In this document: positions 1 through 7,226 of the stretch, piece after piece | How the letters are laid out: every line of letters starts with the position of its first letter | Numbering within the stretch: position 1 is the stretch's first letter | Virus record (IMG/VR): IMGVR_UViG_3300010354_000817 | Coordinates: 1 to 21,396 of that record | Source of the DNA: a virus | DNA length: 21,396 nucleotides | Strand: one strand, 5' to 3' | Notes under the pieces: generated by a model | Database searches by the model: none | Seen by the model: the letters and a program-made list of their open reading frames with translations, nothing else | Told to the model about the DNA's origin: nothing | Translations under genes and position numbers: made by a program

Positions 1-1
1 G

Positions 2-709
2 GGCATTGCTCCAGCAGCATACCTCCTTCCACATCCTGGTCTCCCAACTTGGTATCTTGACAGTGAAGATGATCGCTTCGAGATTGTAATTCCAAAGGGA
101 ACCATTCTTTCAGTCGTAGCCGATAGCAATGGTGATGCAAGAGTTGTTCCAGCCAATGGTTCAGCATCTTCAGTCACTTGGGGTGACAATATGCCAACAT
201 CTTGGGATCCATTGGATGGCGCAACTCCATCTTATAGCTCTGGTGCAACTGATTCAATCGCAGTTGGCGCTAGATCAATCCCAGTAGGTGTTGCTCAGTA
301 TGACCTCTACCGTCCATTTGACAAAGGCACCTCACAGGGTGCAGGCTTCATTACCCATGGTTATGTTGAGTACCCAATGGTTAGCGGAGTTAATGCAGAC
401 GTTACTGTTGGTAGCGTTGTTCGTTCGGACCACATGGGCCGTCCAGTATTGGCAGCTGCAGCTGATTTTTATAACAGCAGTGCAGTCTACTCTTACCTCC
501 AGGTTGGTAAGGTAGTCGAAGTAGAAAAGTTTGCAACCAACTTTGATGATGGTCTTCTTTCCTACATGCAGCTTCCTTCAGATCCAGGTGCACTTAAGAC
601 AGTATTTGAGATTACTCGCTCAGGTGCTTTCTCAGGCAAGCTTGGTATCCGTAGCAACCTGGATGTCCACAATGTAATTGGCGCATTCCGCGTCAACCTA
701 ACCTTATAA
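2..709 (+). CDS. Capsid decoration-like structural protein (5' end outside window)
   Basis: The reading frame is open from base 2 to the TAA at 707-709, so at least 235 residues are present and the true start lies left of the window. An internal ATG at 191 has no ribosome binding site and falls inside continuous sequence, so it is not taken as the start. The visible part is rich in beta-forming residues, Gly and Ser, with no catalytic motif and no membrane segment. The second half reads like a small beta-barrel decoration domain: a segment around SDHMGRPV, then QVGKVVEVEKF, then a bulky C-terminal part ending in FRVNLTL. It sits 21 bases upstream of the major capsid gene and shares its GC-rich codon style, which suggests equally high expression. 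Decoration or head-accessory proteins commonly lie just before the capsid gene; the specific role is inferred from position and composition. Confidence 0.6.
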   Translation, partial: GIAPAAYLLPHPGLPTWYLDSEDDRFEIVIPKGTILSVVADSNGDARVVPANGSASSVTWGDNMPTSWDPLDGATPSYSSGATDSIAVGARSIPVGVAQYDLYRPFDKGTSQGAGFITHGYVEYPMVSGVNADVTVGSVVRSDHMGRPVLAAAADFYNSSAVYSYLQVGKVVEVEKFATNFDDGLLSYMQLPSDPGALKTVFEITRSGAFSGKLGIRSNLDVHNVIGAFRVNLTL

Positions 710-713
710 TAAC

Positions 714-720
714 AGGAGGA
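714..720 (+). promoter_or_regulatory. Strong ribosome binding site for the major capsid gene
   Basis: AGGAGGA lies 10 bases before the ATG at 731. It is one of the closest matches to the Shine-Dalgarno consensus in the window, consistent with the very high expression expected for a capsid protein. Confidence 0.8.
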
Positions 721-730
721 ATATCCTAAG

Positions 731-1789
731 ATGAGTAAAACAATCCAAGAGCTCCTCTCTGGACTCCCAGCATGGGAAACAGCATTATCTGAGGACGGGT
801 ATATAGACCAAGAGAACAGAGTTACCATTAAGGAAGCTTTTGCATCACCAGATGCAGCAATCCTTTTCCCTAAGGTAATCTCTCGTACTCTCAAGGAAGC
901 AGCTGAGCCTCAGCTTCTAATTACCCCCCTACTTTCAACTGTACGCCTCGGTAAGGGTCGTTCACTTGAATTCCCAGCAGTTAATGCAATTCAAGCAGCT
1001 GAGATTCCCGAAGGACAAGAGTACCCAGAGCAGGCATTGGCCTTTGCAAAGCAGATTGAAGGAAAGGTGTCCAAGAAGGGTGTCAAGCTAGCTTTCACAG
1101 AGGAAGTTATTGCTGACTCACTTTGGGATATCGTAGGCCTTCACGTCCGCGCTGCAGGTCGTGCACTTGCTCGCCTTAAAGAGCAAATTGCACTTAGCCG
1201 TTTCAAGGACGCTGCAACAATCGTCTTTGACAACGACAACGGTAGCTATGACTCAACAACTGGTCGTGACATGAACGGTGCCTTCAATGACACCGTAACC
1301 TGGGACGACATCGTAGATATGGCAGCAGTTTTGATGGCAGAGAAGCATGTACCAACAGACTTCATTCTCCATCCGCTCATGTGGTCAGTCTTCTTGAAGG
1401 ACAGCATCTTCCATGCAGGTGGTGCAGCTTCGGCTGTTGGCACCAGCTGGGGTTACCGTCCACAGTCTCCAGAAGGCGCACTGAACGCAACTGCTCCAAT
1501 GGGTCTTAACGTACTTGTGTCACCATTTGTTAGCTTCACCGCTAAGACAAGTGGTAGCGCAGCTAAGTCTGACCTCTTCCTCATCGACCGTAACGAGGTT
1601 GGTTCACTATTGGTCAAGGATGATCTTTCCACCGACCAGTTCGATGATCCATCACGTGACATTCGTCAGATGAAGATGAAAGAGCGTTACGACATCGTAA
1701 TGCTGGGTGATGGCGAAGGTATTACCGTCGCAAAGAACATCAAGCTCAGCCGTAACTACGAGGTTCAAGTCACAAACGAAGTAGCCTGA
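731..1789 (+). CDS. Major capsid protein
   Basis: A 352-residue protein with the features of an HK97-fold major capsid protein as found in tailed phages. A short charged N-terminal arm (residues 1-40) is followed by a helical and beta region with the pattern ...LEFPAVNAIQAAEIPEG..., then a long helix (about 135-160, ending RLKEQIALSRFKDA). Next come a P-domain-like segment with PTDFILHPLMWSVFLKD (about 208-224) and a C-terminal beta part with LFLIDRNEVGSLLVKDD (about 282-298) and MKERYDIVMLGDGEG. The LHPLMW and late LIDRNEVG elements are typical of the A and P domains in this fold. There is no obvious N-terminal scaffold or protease domain. It follows a decoration-like gene and is closed by a strong terminator, which suits a separately regulated abundant transcript. 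GC content is visibly higher than downstream (34 of 60 bases in 1141-1200). HK97 fold is a family-level judgement by eye. Confidence 0.88.
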   Translation: MSKTIQELLSGLPAWETALSEDGYIDQENRVTIKEAFASPDAAILFPKVISRTLKEAAEPQLLITPLLSTVRLGKGRSLEFPAVNAIQAAEIPEGQEYPEQALAFAKQIEGKVSKKGVKLAFTEEVIADSLWDIVGLHVRAAGRALARLKEQIALSRFKDAATIVFDNDNGSYDSTTGRDMNGAFNDTVTWDDIVDMAAVLMAEKHVPTDFILHPLMWSVFLKDSIFHAGGAASAVGTSWGYRPQSPEGALNATAPMGLNVLVSPFVSFTAKTSGSAAKSDLFLIDRNEVGSLLVKDDLSTDQFDDPSRDIRQMKMKERYDIVMLGDGEGITVAKNIKLSRNYEVQVTNEVA

Positions 1790-1810
1790 CCTTAGGGCAT
1801 TATAGTTACG

Positions 1811-1826
1811 GTCACTGAAAAGTGAC
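1811..1826 (+). other. Small perfect hairpin with GAAA tetraloop
   Basis: GTCACT, a GAAA loop and AGTGAC form a perfect 6-bp stem just after the capsid gene and 10 bases before the main terminator. It has no U-tract of its own, so it is not a terminator by itself. It could stabilise the 3' end of the capsid mRNA. Confidence 0.6.
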
Positions 1827-1836
1827 AGCCCCTAGG

Positions 1837-1874
1837 CAGAGGGTGGTGGCGAAAGCTACCACCCTCTGTTTTTT
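1837..1874 (+). terminator. Strong rho-independent terminator after the capsid gene
   Basis: A 14-bp GC-rich stem (1837-1850 pairing with 1855-1868, one G-T wobble) is closed by a GAAA tetraloop and followed directly by six Ts (1869-1874). It is by far the clearest terminator in the window and separates the capsid unit from the AT-rich fibre region. Confidence 0.95.
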
Positions 1875-1887
1875 ATATCACAAAACT

Positions 1888-1906
1888 GTTACTATTTGAA
1901 TAGAAT
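1888..1906 (+). promoter_or_regulatory. Possible late promoter before the fibre region
   Basis: After the terminator a new transcript must start before 1924 or come from read-through. GTTACTAT (1888-1895) followed by the AT-rich TAGAAT (1901-1906) is the only promoter-like stretch. Related TACTAT elements occur before the genes at 8583, 17212 and 21335. No clear -35 box is visible, and a phage-specific late promoter is only a guess. Confidence 0.25.
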
Positions 1907-1923
1907 CTTAATAAGGAGAAGCT

Positions 1924-2694
1924 GTGGCCCTGTATCTCATAGAAAGTGCCAGCGTAGACGCTGATGTCGTTGTTATAAAATTTGGAAGAACTGTAAAAAT
2001 AAGTTCTTTAATTAATTCTAACTTTACTGTTCAAACCACACAGGCTACACCCGTGCCAGTTGTCAGTCCATTTGCACCAATCAATACAATCACCGACTAT
2101 AATCAGATCTCAAGAACATTAAGACTATTTTGGGATGTTCAATTAACGTCCGGTCAAGAATATGAAATAATAGCTGCAAATATAAAAGATGCAGTTAATG
2201 AAACTATTCCAACCGAAAAGATCAAATTTACAAAGTTAGATGATGCAACTCCGTCAACAATTACGTCTTCTTCTGAGCCAGTTTATGAAGAGATTTTAAT
2301 TGAAGATAAGTCTGTTAGAACTGATGCATATTCAACTGTTCAGATACTAGCAAAAAACCCTAATTTTTATATAGTTTCTGTTGATCCTGTAAATGGTGAT
2401 TTTTATTTAGATAATTCATATAATAATGGAAGAGTTACAATTGAGTTTAATGCAAGACCAGCTTCTAACTTTTTGAATGCAAAATACTTTAAGGCTCAAA
2501 GAAAAAAGATTCAAAGAACTCCTTCAAGATGGGAAACAGTTGACGCAAACGTTTCCTTACATTCTTGGAAGCCGGAAGTGTATGTGGACTTTCCATCAAA
2601 TGATGCTACGCCGGTTTACAACGACTCTGATGGTGAATATTATGAAACTGGATATAAATATAGAATTATATTATCTAAAGATATAGGAATATAA
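1924..2694 (+). CDS. Ig-like domain structural protein
   Basis: A 256-residue protein starting with GTG, preceded by AAGGAG at 1913-1918. Residues 1-107 look like a bacterial Ig-like (SbsA or fibronectin-type) beta sandwich: an alternating hydrophobic pattern with VVVIKFGRTV, NFTVQTT, LRLFWDVQLTSGQEYEI and a closing IKFTKLDD. Residues 108-256 are a second beta-rich part with a basic stretch FKAQRKKIQRTP (about 190-201) and the terminus KDIGI. It is the first gene of the fibre region and is followed one base later by another GTG-start gene, so translation is probably coupled. An accessory tail or baseplate adhesion role fits the Ig-like domain and position, but the exact role is unknown. Confidence 0.6.
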   Translation: MALYLIESASVDADVVVIKFGRTVKISSLINSNFTVQTTQATPVPVVSPFAPINTITDYNQISRTLRLFWDVQLTSGQEYEIIAANIKDAVNETIPTEKIKFTKLDDATPSTITSSSEPVYEEILIEDKSVRTDAYSTVQILAKNPNFYIVSVDPVNGDFYLDNSYNNGRVTIEFNARPASNFLNAKYFKAQRKKIQRTPSRWETVDANVSLHSWKPEVYVDFPSNDATPVYNDSDGEYYETGYKYRIILSKDIGI

Positions 2695-2695
2695 A

Positions 2696-3106
2696 GTGGC
2701 TAACTTTGTTTATGGAAAAGCTAAACAGGGTATTTTAAATGGTCAATTTAACTTTAGCTCAGACACATTTAAAATAGCATTTGTAAAAAATACCTATACT
2801 CCTAATCAAAGTGTCCATGAATTTCTTTCTGATATAGGCGCATCTAATATATCTTATACGAGTCCGATAATCGAAAATATTACAAATACTCTCGGAATAA
2901 TCGACGCAGATGATTTAAACTTTTCTTTACCAGCAAATACAGCATTTAATTCAATAGTTTTTTATAAATTAGGAGCTAATGATTCTAGTTCAAGATTACT
3001 ATTTTATATAGACACTTCAGAAGGAATACCCTTTCCTGGGTCTTCAGAAGTAGTTACTTTGATTTTTAATTGGAGTAATACAGTAAATAAAATTTTAGCA
3101 ATATAA
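2696..3106 (+). CDS. Small tail-associated protein
   Basis: A 136-residue protein beginning with GTG one base after the previous stop. The opening ANFVYGKAKQGILNG, then FSSDTFKIAFVK and a later FLSDI, matches the pattern of a family common in phage tail regions: a start with a KA.. helix, a 'DTFKIAFV' strand and a conserved acidic 'H.FLSDI' segment. The rest alternates strands and ends LIFNWSNTVNKILAI. No enzyme motif or membrane segment is present. In other phages members of this family lie among minor tail genes and their function is not established. The sequence is AT-rich like the following genes. Confidence in the gene is high, in the role modest. Confidence 0.6.
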   Translation: MANFVYGKAKQGILNGQFNFSSDTFKIAFVKNTYTPNQSVHEFLSDIGASNISYTSPIIENITNTLGIIDADDLNFSLPANTAFNSIVFYKLGANDSSSRLLFYIDTSEGIPFPGSSEVVTLIFNWSNTVNKILAI

Positions 3107-3114
3107 GGAAAAAT

Positions 3115-3453
3115 ATGGCTAGTCAATATCCAAATTCTTTAGATGTTTTAATCAACCCCACTGCTAATGATATGCTTAACTCTGGCACCGTTCCTCATCA
3201 TCTACAGCACGCAAATGCAAATGATGCAATTGAGGCTATACAAACAGTTTTGGGCGTTAATCCGGCAGGAGCGCATTTAACTATTAAAGATAGAATAATA
3301 AATGCAGAGGCTCAAATATCTGACCAATCAGTTCTGAATGGTTTAACTGATGTTACTATTAATTCAGTTACAGTAGGAAATATACTGAGATACAATGGTT
3401 CTCAATGGGTTAATTACGCTGAAAAAGATGTCACAGATGGAGGAAACTTTTAA
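3115..3453 (+). CDS. Tail fibre accessory protein with coiled neck and 'LRYNGSQWVN' strand motif
   Basis: A 112-residue protein. The N-terminal half contains YPNSLD...NPTANDMLNSGTVPHHLQ followed by NDAIEAIQTVLGVNP and IKDRIINAEAQI. This is a layout widely seen in phage tail fibres, where the proline and His segment leads into a short trimeric helix. The C-terminal half carries LTDVTINSV and ILRYNGSQWVN, a motif that recurs in the gene at 5146, and ends in DGGNF. The codons for that C-terminal DGG also spell the GGAGG that serves as ribosome binding site for the next gene, so the two genes are physically and translationally linked. It is probably a small fibre or connector segment and its partner is not known. 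Confidence 0.6.
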   Translation: MASQYPNSLDVLINPTANDMLNSGTVPHHLQHANANDAIEAIQTVLGVNPAGAHLTIKDRIINAEAQISDQSVLNGLTDVTINSVTVGNILRYNGSQWVNYAEKDVTDGGNF

Positions 3454-3455
3454 AA

Positions 3456-5108
3456 ATGGCAAATACAATTAGAATTAAAAGAAGATCAGGTACAGGGGCA
3501 ACTGGTGCACCTTCATCTTTAAAGAACGCAGAACTCGCGTATAACGAAGCTGACGATACGCTTTATTACGGCAAGGGTGCAGATGGTAGCGGTGACGCAA
3601 CATCAATTCCAGCAATTGCAGGATCTGGTGCATACGTAACTAAGAGTACTGAACAGACTATTTCTGGAGCTAAGACATTCTCAGCAGCAGTTACAGTTAT
3701 AGCTCCAACTTCAAACATGCACGCAGCTACAAAGAAATATGTTGACGATTCTGTTGCTGCTGTTAATATTGGTAACACTACTGTCACAGCAGGTAGCTAT
3801 GGTTCTGCTACAGCAGTATCAACCTTCACAGTTGACGCACAGGGTCGTTTAACGGCAGCTGGCACAGCAAACATTGCAATAGCATCTACTGCTGTAACAG
3901 ACTTTGCTGAAGCAGTTGCAGACACTGTTGGGGCAATGGTATCTTCCAATACAGAATCTGGAATATCAGTAACATATGATGATACTGATAATACATTAGA
4001 TTTTGATGTTGCAGACTTTACGCTGACTCTTGGTGGGGATCTTACTGGTGACGTAACTGTTACCAACCTAGGAAACGCAACTCTAAATGCAACAATTGCA
4101 GCTAATTCAGTAGCTCTTGGTACGGATACCACTGGCAACTATATGGTAGATGTTTCTGCTGGTACTGGAATCTCAATAAGCCATACTGCTGGAGAAGGTT
4201 CTACTGCAACAATTACAAACTCAGGTGTAACTAGTGTTTCTGGTACAAGTGGTGAAATTAATGTCTCTGGTTCGACTGGATCTGTAACAATTGGTCTTCC
4301 AGATGACGTTACAGTTACTCAGGATTTAGCAGTTGGTAGAAACTTAACTGTAACAGGAAACTTAACAGTTAACGGAAGCACAACAACAGTTAACTCAACA
4401 ACAATTACAGTCGATGATAAGAATCTTGAGTTAGGCTCAACTGCTTCTCCATCCGACGCATCAGCAGACGGAGGCGGTATTACCCTTAAAGGTACAACTG
4501 ATAAAACATTTAACTGGGTAGATGCAACGGATGCCTGGACGTCTTCAGAACATATCAATATAGCTTCAGGCAAAGAGCTAAAAATAGCGGGCACTACTGT
4601 TTTAAGTGGATCAACTCTTGGATCTGGAATTACATCGTCTAGTTTAACTTCAGTTGGTTCAATTATATCAGGCACATGGCAAGGTTCTACTGTAGATGTT
4701 TCGTATGGAGGAACTGGAGCAGTAAACGCTTCCGGAGCAAGGTCAAATTTAGGTCTAGTTATTGGCACTGACGTGCAAGCATATAATTCAACCTTAGCTG
4801 CTGTTGCAGGTGGGTCATACACTGGTGCATCTAGTATCACAACCTTAGGGACTATTGGCACAGGTACTTGGCAAGGTACAGCTGTTGGAGTTTCTTATGG
4901 TGGTACTGGAGCAACCTCAGCGTCTAACGCAAGAACAAATCTTGGTCTTGCAATTGGCACTGACGTTCAAGCCTATAACTCAACCCTTGCTGCTGTTGCA
5001 GGCGGTACATACGTAGGGGCTACCAGTATAACTACAGTTGGAACTATTACAACAGGTACATGGTCAGCTACAATTGACAATACTTCAATTGACGGTGGAA
5101 CTTTCTAA
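3456..5108 (+). CDS. Long tail fibre protein with tandem repeats
   Basis: A 550-residue fibre protein. Residues 1-45 (IRIKRRSGTG...LKNAELAYNEADDTLYYGKG) match the N-terminal attachment module seen in many phage fibres, notably from marine myoviruses. Residues 58-98 contain EQTISGAKTF and ATKKYVDDSV, a linker typical of fibre shafts. A shaft of Gly, Thr and Ser rich beta sequence follows, with the NLTVNGSTTTVNSTTITVDDKNLELG region around 295-325. Residues 398-537 carry just over two copies of a 64-residue repeat with GTWQG, VSYGGTGA and AYNSTLAAVAGG. The end is DGGTF, like the preceding gene. No tip domain or chaperone domain is visible at the C-terminus, so another protein probably supplies the receptor-binding tip. 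Start chosen at the ATG with GGAGG 13 bases upstream. Confidence 0.85.
   Translation: MANTIRIKRRSGTGATGAPSSLKNAELAYNEADDTLYYGKGADGSGDATSIPAIAGSGAYVTKSTEQTISGAKTFSAAVTVIAPTSNMHAATKKYVDDSVAAVNIGNTTVTAGSYGSATAVSTFTVDAQGRLTAAGTANIAIASTAVTDFAEAVADTVGAMVSSNTESGISVTYDDTDNTLDFDVADFTLTLGGDLTGDVTVTNLGNATLNATIAANSVALGTDTTGNYMVDVSAGTGISISHTAGEGSTATITNSGVTSVSGTSGEINVSGSTGSVTIGLPDDVTVTQDLAVGRNLTVTGNLTVNGSTTTVNSTTITVDDKNLELGSTASPSDASADGGGITLKGTTDKTFNWVDATDAWTSSEHINIASGKELKIAGTTVLSGSTLGSGITSSSLTSVGSIISGTWQGSTVDVSYGGTGAVNASGARSNLGLVIGTDVQAYNSTLAAVAGGSYTGASSITTLGTIGTGTWQGTAVGVSYGGTGATSASNARTNLGLAIGTDVQAYNSTLAAVAGGTYVGATSITTVGTITTGTWSATIDNTSIDGGTF
4651..5064 (+). repeat. 192-bp in-frame tandem repeat in the fibre gene
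   Basis: A unit of 192 bp (64 codons) occurs twice and is followed by a partial third copy. ATTGGCACTGACGT recurs at 4761 and 4953, and the GTACATGG or GCACATGG block recurs near 4670, 4862 and 5055. Copies differ mainly at third codon positions, so they are not fresh duplicates. The protein repeat forms part of the fibre shaft. Confidence 0.8.
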
Positions 5109-5109
5109 G

Positions 5110-5125
5110 TATATAATATTATATA
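5110..5125. other. 16-bp perfect AT-only palindrome between fibre genes
   Basis: TATATAATATTATATA is fully self-complementary. It lies 2 bases after the stop of the long fibre gene and 20 bases before the ATG at 5146. It could be a promoter core, a protein-binding site or a weak hairpin; chance is also possible in such AT-rich DNA. Confidence 0.5.
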
Positions 5126-5145
5126 TTTTACATTTGGAGAAGTAG

Positions 5146-5703
5146 ATGGCTAACACTATTAAAATTAAACGTAGTAATACAGCTTCTGCTACACCAAATA
5201 CGCTGGATTATGGAGAACTAGCACTAAACTACGCTGATGGAAGGTTGTTCTATAAAAATAGTTCAAATCAAATAGTTTATTTTTCTTCTTCCTCTGCTGG
5301 AATAGCTGGAGCTACCTATGCAACAACAATTGGAAATGGTTCTTCTAGTAGTTTTACTATTACTCACAACCTTAATACTAGGGATGTTTTTGTATCTATT
5401 AGAAATGCAGCTTCTCCTTATGAAGATATGGAAGTTCGTTGGGAAGCAACAACTACCGATACTTTAACCTTAGATTTTAGTGTTATTCCAACAACTAATT
5501 CAATAAGGGTACTTGTCTACGCCGCAATTACCGGAACTCAAATCGGCGGAATAGACGACCTAACAGATGTTGTTATAACTTCTGCAGCGACAGATCAAGT
5601 ATTAGCTTACAATGGAACTAACTGGGTTAATACCACGGCAGTTACAGATCCAATGAATAGCTCTAAATTTAGTGCTATAATTACTATGGACATAGGAGCA
5701 TAA
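5146..5703 (+). CDS. Short tail fibre protein, IKR-type N-terminus
   Basis: A 185-residue protein with GGAGAAG ending 3 bases before the ATG. Residues 1-40 (NTIKIKRSNTASATPNTLDYGELALNYADGRLFYKN, interrupted here only for naming) form the same class of attachment module as the start of the long fibre at 3456, which suggests both dock on the same tail component. Residues 58-130 are a beta domain with SFTITHNLNTRDVFVSI and RVLVYAAIT, resembling small fibre tip or collar domains. Residues 139-165 repeat the LTDVVI...VLAYNGTNWVN motif of the gene at 3115. The end is MDIGA. The next gene begins one base after the stop. Receptor-binding or fibre-decorating role is inferred from the modules. Confidence 0.75.
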   Translation: MANTIKIKRSNTASATPNTLDYGELALNYADGRLFYKNSSNQIVYFSSSSAGIAGATYATTIGNGSSSSFTITHNLNTRDVFVSIRNAASPYEDMEVRWEATTTDTLTLDFSVIPTTNSIRVLVYAAITGTQIGGIDDLTDVVITSAATDQVLAYNGTNWVNTTAVTDPMNSSKFSAIITMDIGA

Positions 5704-5704
5704 A

Positions 5705-6043
5705 ATGGCCTCAGGGGATAGAGTAGAAAAAAGATTAATAGGACCAGTAGCCCTGACTTCCTCTAATGCTGCCGTAGGGTCTGCAGTTGGTGCAGGTAAA
5801 ACTTGGGTTATAAAACAACTTATATTTTGTAATACTGATGGCTCAGATAGACTTGTTTATTTAGCAGTGGGAAGTGCCGCAACACCATCTTATAGGTTTG
5901 CTTCCGGAATGCCCATAGCCGCAAACGATACTGTAGTTTTAGATACTGCAATGGTCTTAGAGGCCACTGAACAGTTATATGGTTATGCAGACTATGCCTC
6001 GGTTATAACTGTTATGGCGTTGGGATGGGAGAAGACCAACTAA
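5705..6043 (+). CDS. Small beta-sandwich tail accessory protein, copy 1
   Basis: A 112-residue protein with an alternating strand pattern and no enzyme motif. The order KRLIGPVALTSSNA, WVIKQLIFCNTDGSDR, a Gly and Ser loop, MPIAANDTVVLDTAMVLEATEQL and a final VITVMALGWEK is shared with the protein at 8787, where the same blocks read KRLAGPSMLTAS, TIVKQIILTNTTASAK, MTLAANETMAFNCSMVM and MAVFGIEEA. The two are therefore paralogues kept apart by about 2.7 kb of fibre genes. Proteins of this shape are common next to phage adhesins and may cap or decorate the fibre. The gene overlaps the next by one base (TAATG). Confidence 0.65.
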   Translation: MASGDRVEKRLIGPVALTSSNAAVGSAVGAGKTWVIKQLIFCNTDGSDRLVYLAVGSAATPSYRFASGMPIAANDTVVLDTAMVLEATEQLYGYADYASVITVMALGWEKTN

Positions 6044-7065
6044 TGGGCATAACATCAGTGCTTGGTACATCAGCTTTATTACCTGCTGGCTTGGGGTTCC
6101 GCAATGTTTTAATTAATGGGGACTTTCGTATCAATCAACGCGCTTTTTCAAGCACTACGACTAACGGAGCTTATGGTTTTGATCGTTGGAGAATTGATGC
6201 TAGTGGTGGAACAACAACATATTCTGCTCAAACTTTTACTCTTGGCAACGCAATTTCTGGTCAAGAACCAACAAACTATGCAAGAGTTGTAACTACAGGT
6301 CAATCAAATACAAACGGCACATATAGTTTATTTAGACAGCCAATTGAAGATGTTCGAACTTTTGCTGGTCAAACAGTGACTGTTTCATTTTGGGCAAAAG
6401 CTAGTTCTGGAACACCAAAAGTTTCTATTGAACTTGAGCAAAACTTTGGAAGTGGCGGATCTGCTGGTGTTACTCAGTATGCGGGCCAAGTAACGCTTTC
6501 TACGTCATGGCAAAAGTTTACATTAACAACTATTGTTCCTTCTATTTCTGGCAAAACTATTGGTACAAACTCACACCTGCTTTTTACTTTTATTCTTTCT
6601 GGTGGACCCGATTGGAACACCCGTTCTAGTTCAATAGGAATTCAGTCAAATACTTTTGATTTTTGGGGTGTTCAACTTGAACAGAACTATCAAGCAACTC
6701 CATTCGAACAGCGCCCTTTTGCTGTTGAAGATTTTTTATGTAAACGCTATTATCAGCGTCTTACTTTTCCTGGAAGTAACTGGTTTGCAATAGGAATGGT
6801 ATACCCTACTAACAATGCTTACGCAACTATCCCACTGTCAGTCACATTGAGAAGCGCCCCAACATCTATAACCGTTTCAGGTACAACTTATGGATTAGAT
6901 GCAGGTGGAACTGGGCGAGGAGTAACTCTTGCAATGGGAAGTTCAACTACACAAATTCTTGGACTTAACGCAACTGGTGGATTTAACTTTACTAACGGCA
7001 ACGCTGTATTATTAGCTTTTTCTACAGCCCCAAATTATATTGAACTAAATGGAACAGAATTATGA
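6043..7065 (+). CDS. Tail fibre or receptor-binding protein with carbohydrate-binding-like domain
   Basis: A 340-residue protein. I place the start at the ATG at 6043, which overlaps the previous stop and has GGGAGAAG 8 bases upstream; an in-frame ATG at 6025 would overlap the neighbour by 19 bases. Residues 19-33 contain FRNVLINGDFRINQR, and later FDRWRI, TVSFWAKAS (about 117-125), VQLEQN...TPFEQRP (about 209-225) and LCKRYYQR (about 231-238). This set marks a large family of phage fibre proteins with a carbohydrate-binding beta-sandwich followed by a linker and a variable C-terminal domain. The last 100 residues are the variable part and probably form the tip. The stop overlaps the ATG of a 54-codon gene (ATGA), which may be its assembly partner. 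Confidence 0.8.
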   Translation: MGITSVLGTSALLPAGLGFRNVLINGDFRINQRAFSSTTTNGAYGFDRWRIDASGGTTTYSAQTFTLGNAISGQEPTNYARVVTTGQSNTNGTYSLFRQPIEDVRTFAGQTVTVSFWAKASSGTPKVSIELEQNFGSGGSAGVTQYAGQVTLSTSWQKFTLTTIVPSISGKTIGTNSHLLFTFILSGGPDWNTRSSSIGIQSNTFDFWGVQLEQNYQATPFEQRPFAVEDFLCKRYYQRLTFPGSNWFAIGMVYPTNNAYATIPLSVTLRSAPTSITVSGTTYGLDAGGTGRGVTLAMGSSTTQILGLNATGGFNFTNGNAVLLAFSTAPNYIELNGTEL

Positions 7066-7226
7066 TCTGGTATACATACAAAACCCTAAATGACGATAAA
7101 GAAATGGTCCTGTGTAAAATTGACAAAAACACGGTCATAAGCGGCATCGCTGAGTTTATGCCTGAGTATTTACAATGGCTTGCTGAAGGAAATGTTCCAG
7201 AGGAGTTTGATCCAAATGCCAATTAG
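7062..7226 (+). CDS. 54-residue tail-fibre-assembly-like protein
   Basis: A short gene whose ATG overlaps the stop of the receptor-binding protein (ATGA) and whose end overlaps the next fibre gene by 11 bases. The protein starts MIWYTYKTLND and ends with EYLQWLAEGNVPEEFDPNAN. The C-terminal 'YLxWLAEGNxPE' pattern is well known from the C-termini of phage tail-fibre assembly proteins and related small proteins encoded directly after fibre genes. At 54 residues it is shorter than the classic fibre chaperones, so it may be a minimal version or only the conserved tail. The exact fit between two genes with overlaps on both sides strongly supports it as real. Confidence 0.75.
   Translation: MIWYTYKTLNDDKEMVLCKIDKNTVISGIAEFMPEYLQWLAEGNVPEEFDPNAN

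Noticed and set aside
402-894. Minus-strand open frames across the decoration and capsid genes
   Set aside because: All recognisable genes are on the + strand and these frames cross gene borders without any start signal.
4319-4861. 180-codon open frame on the minus strand within the fibre gene
   Set aside because: It lies opposite a fibre repeat region with strong codon bias, has a Pro and Val rich artificial-looking product, no binding site, and no similarity to known families.
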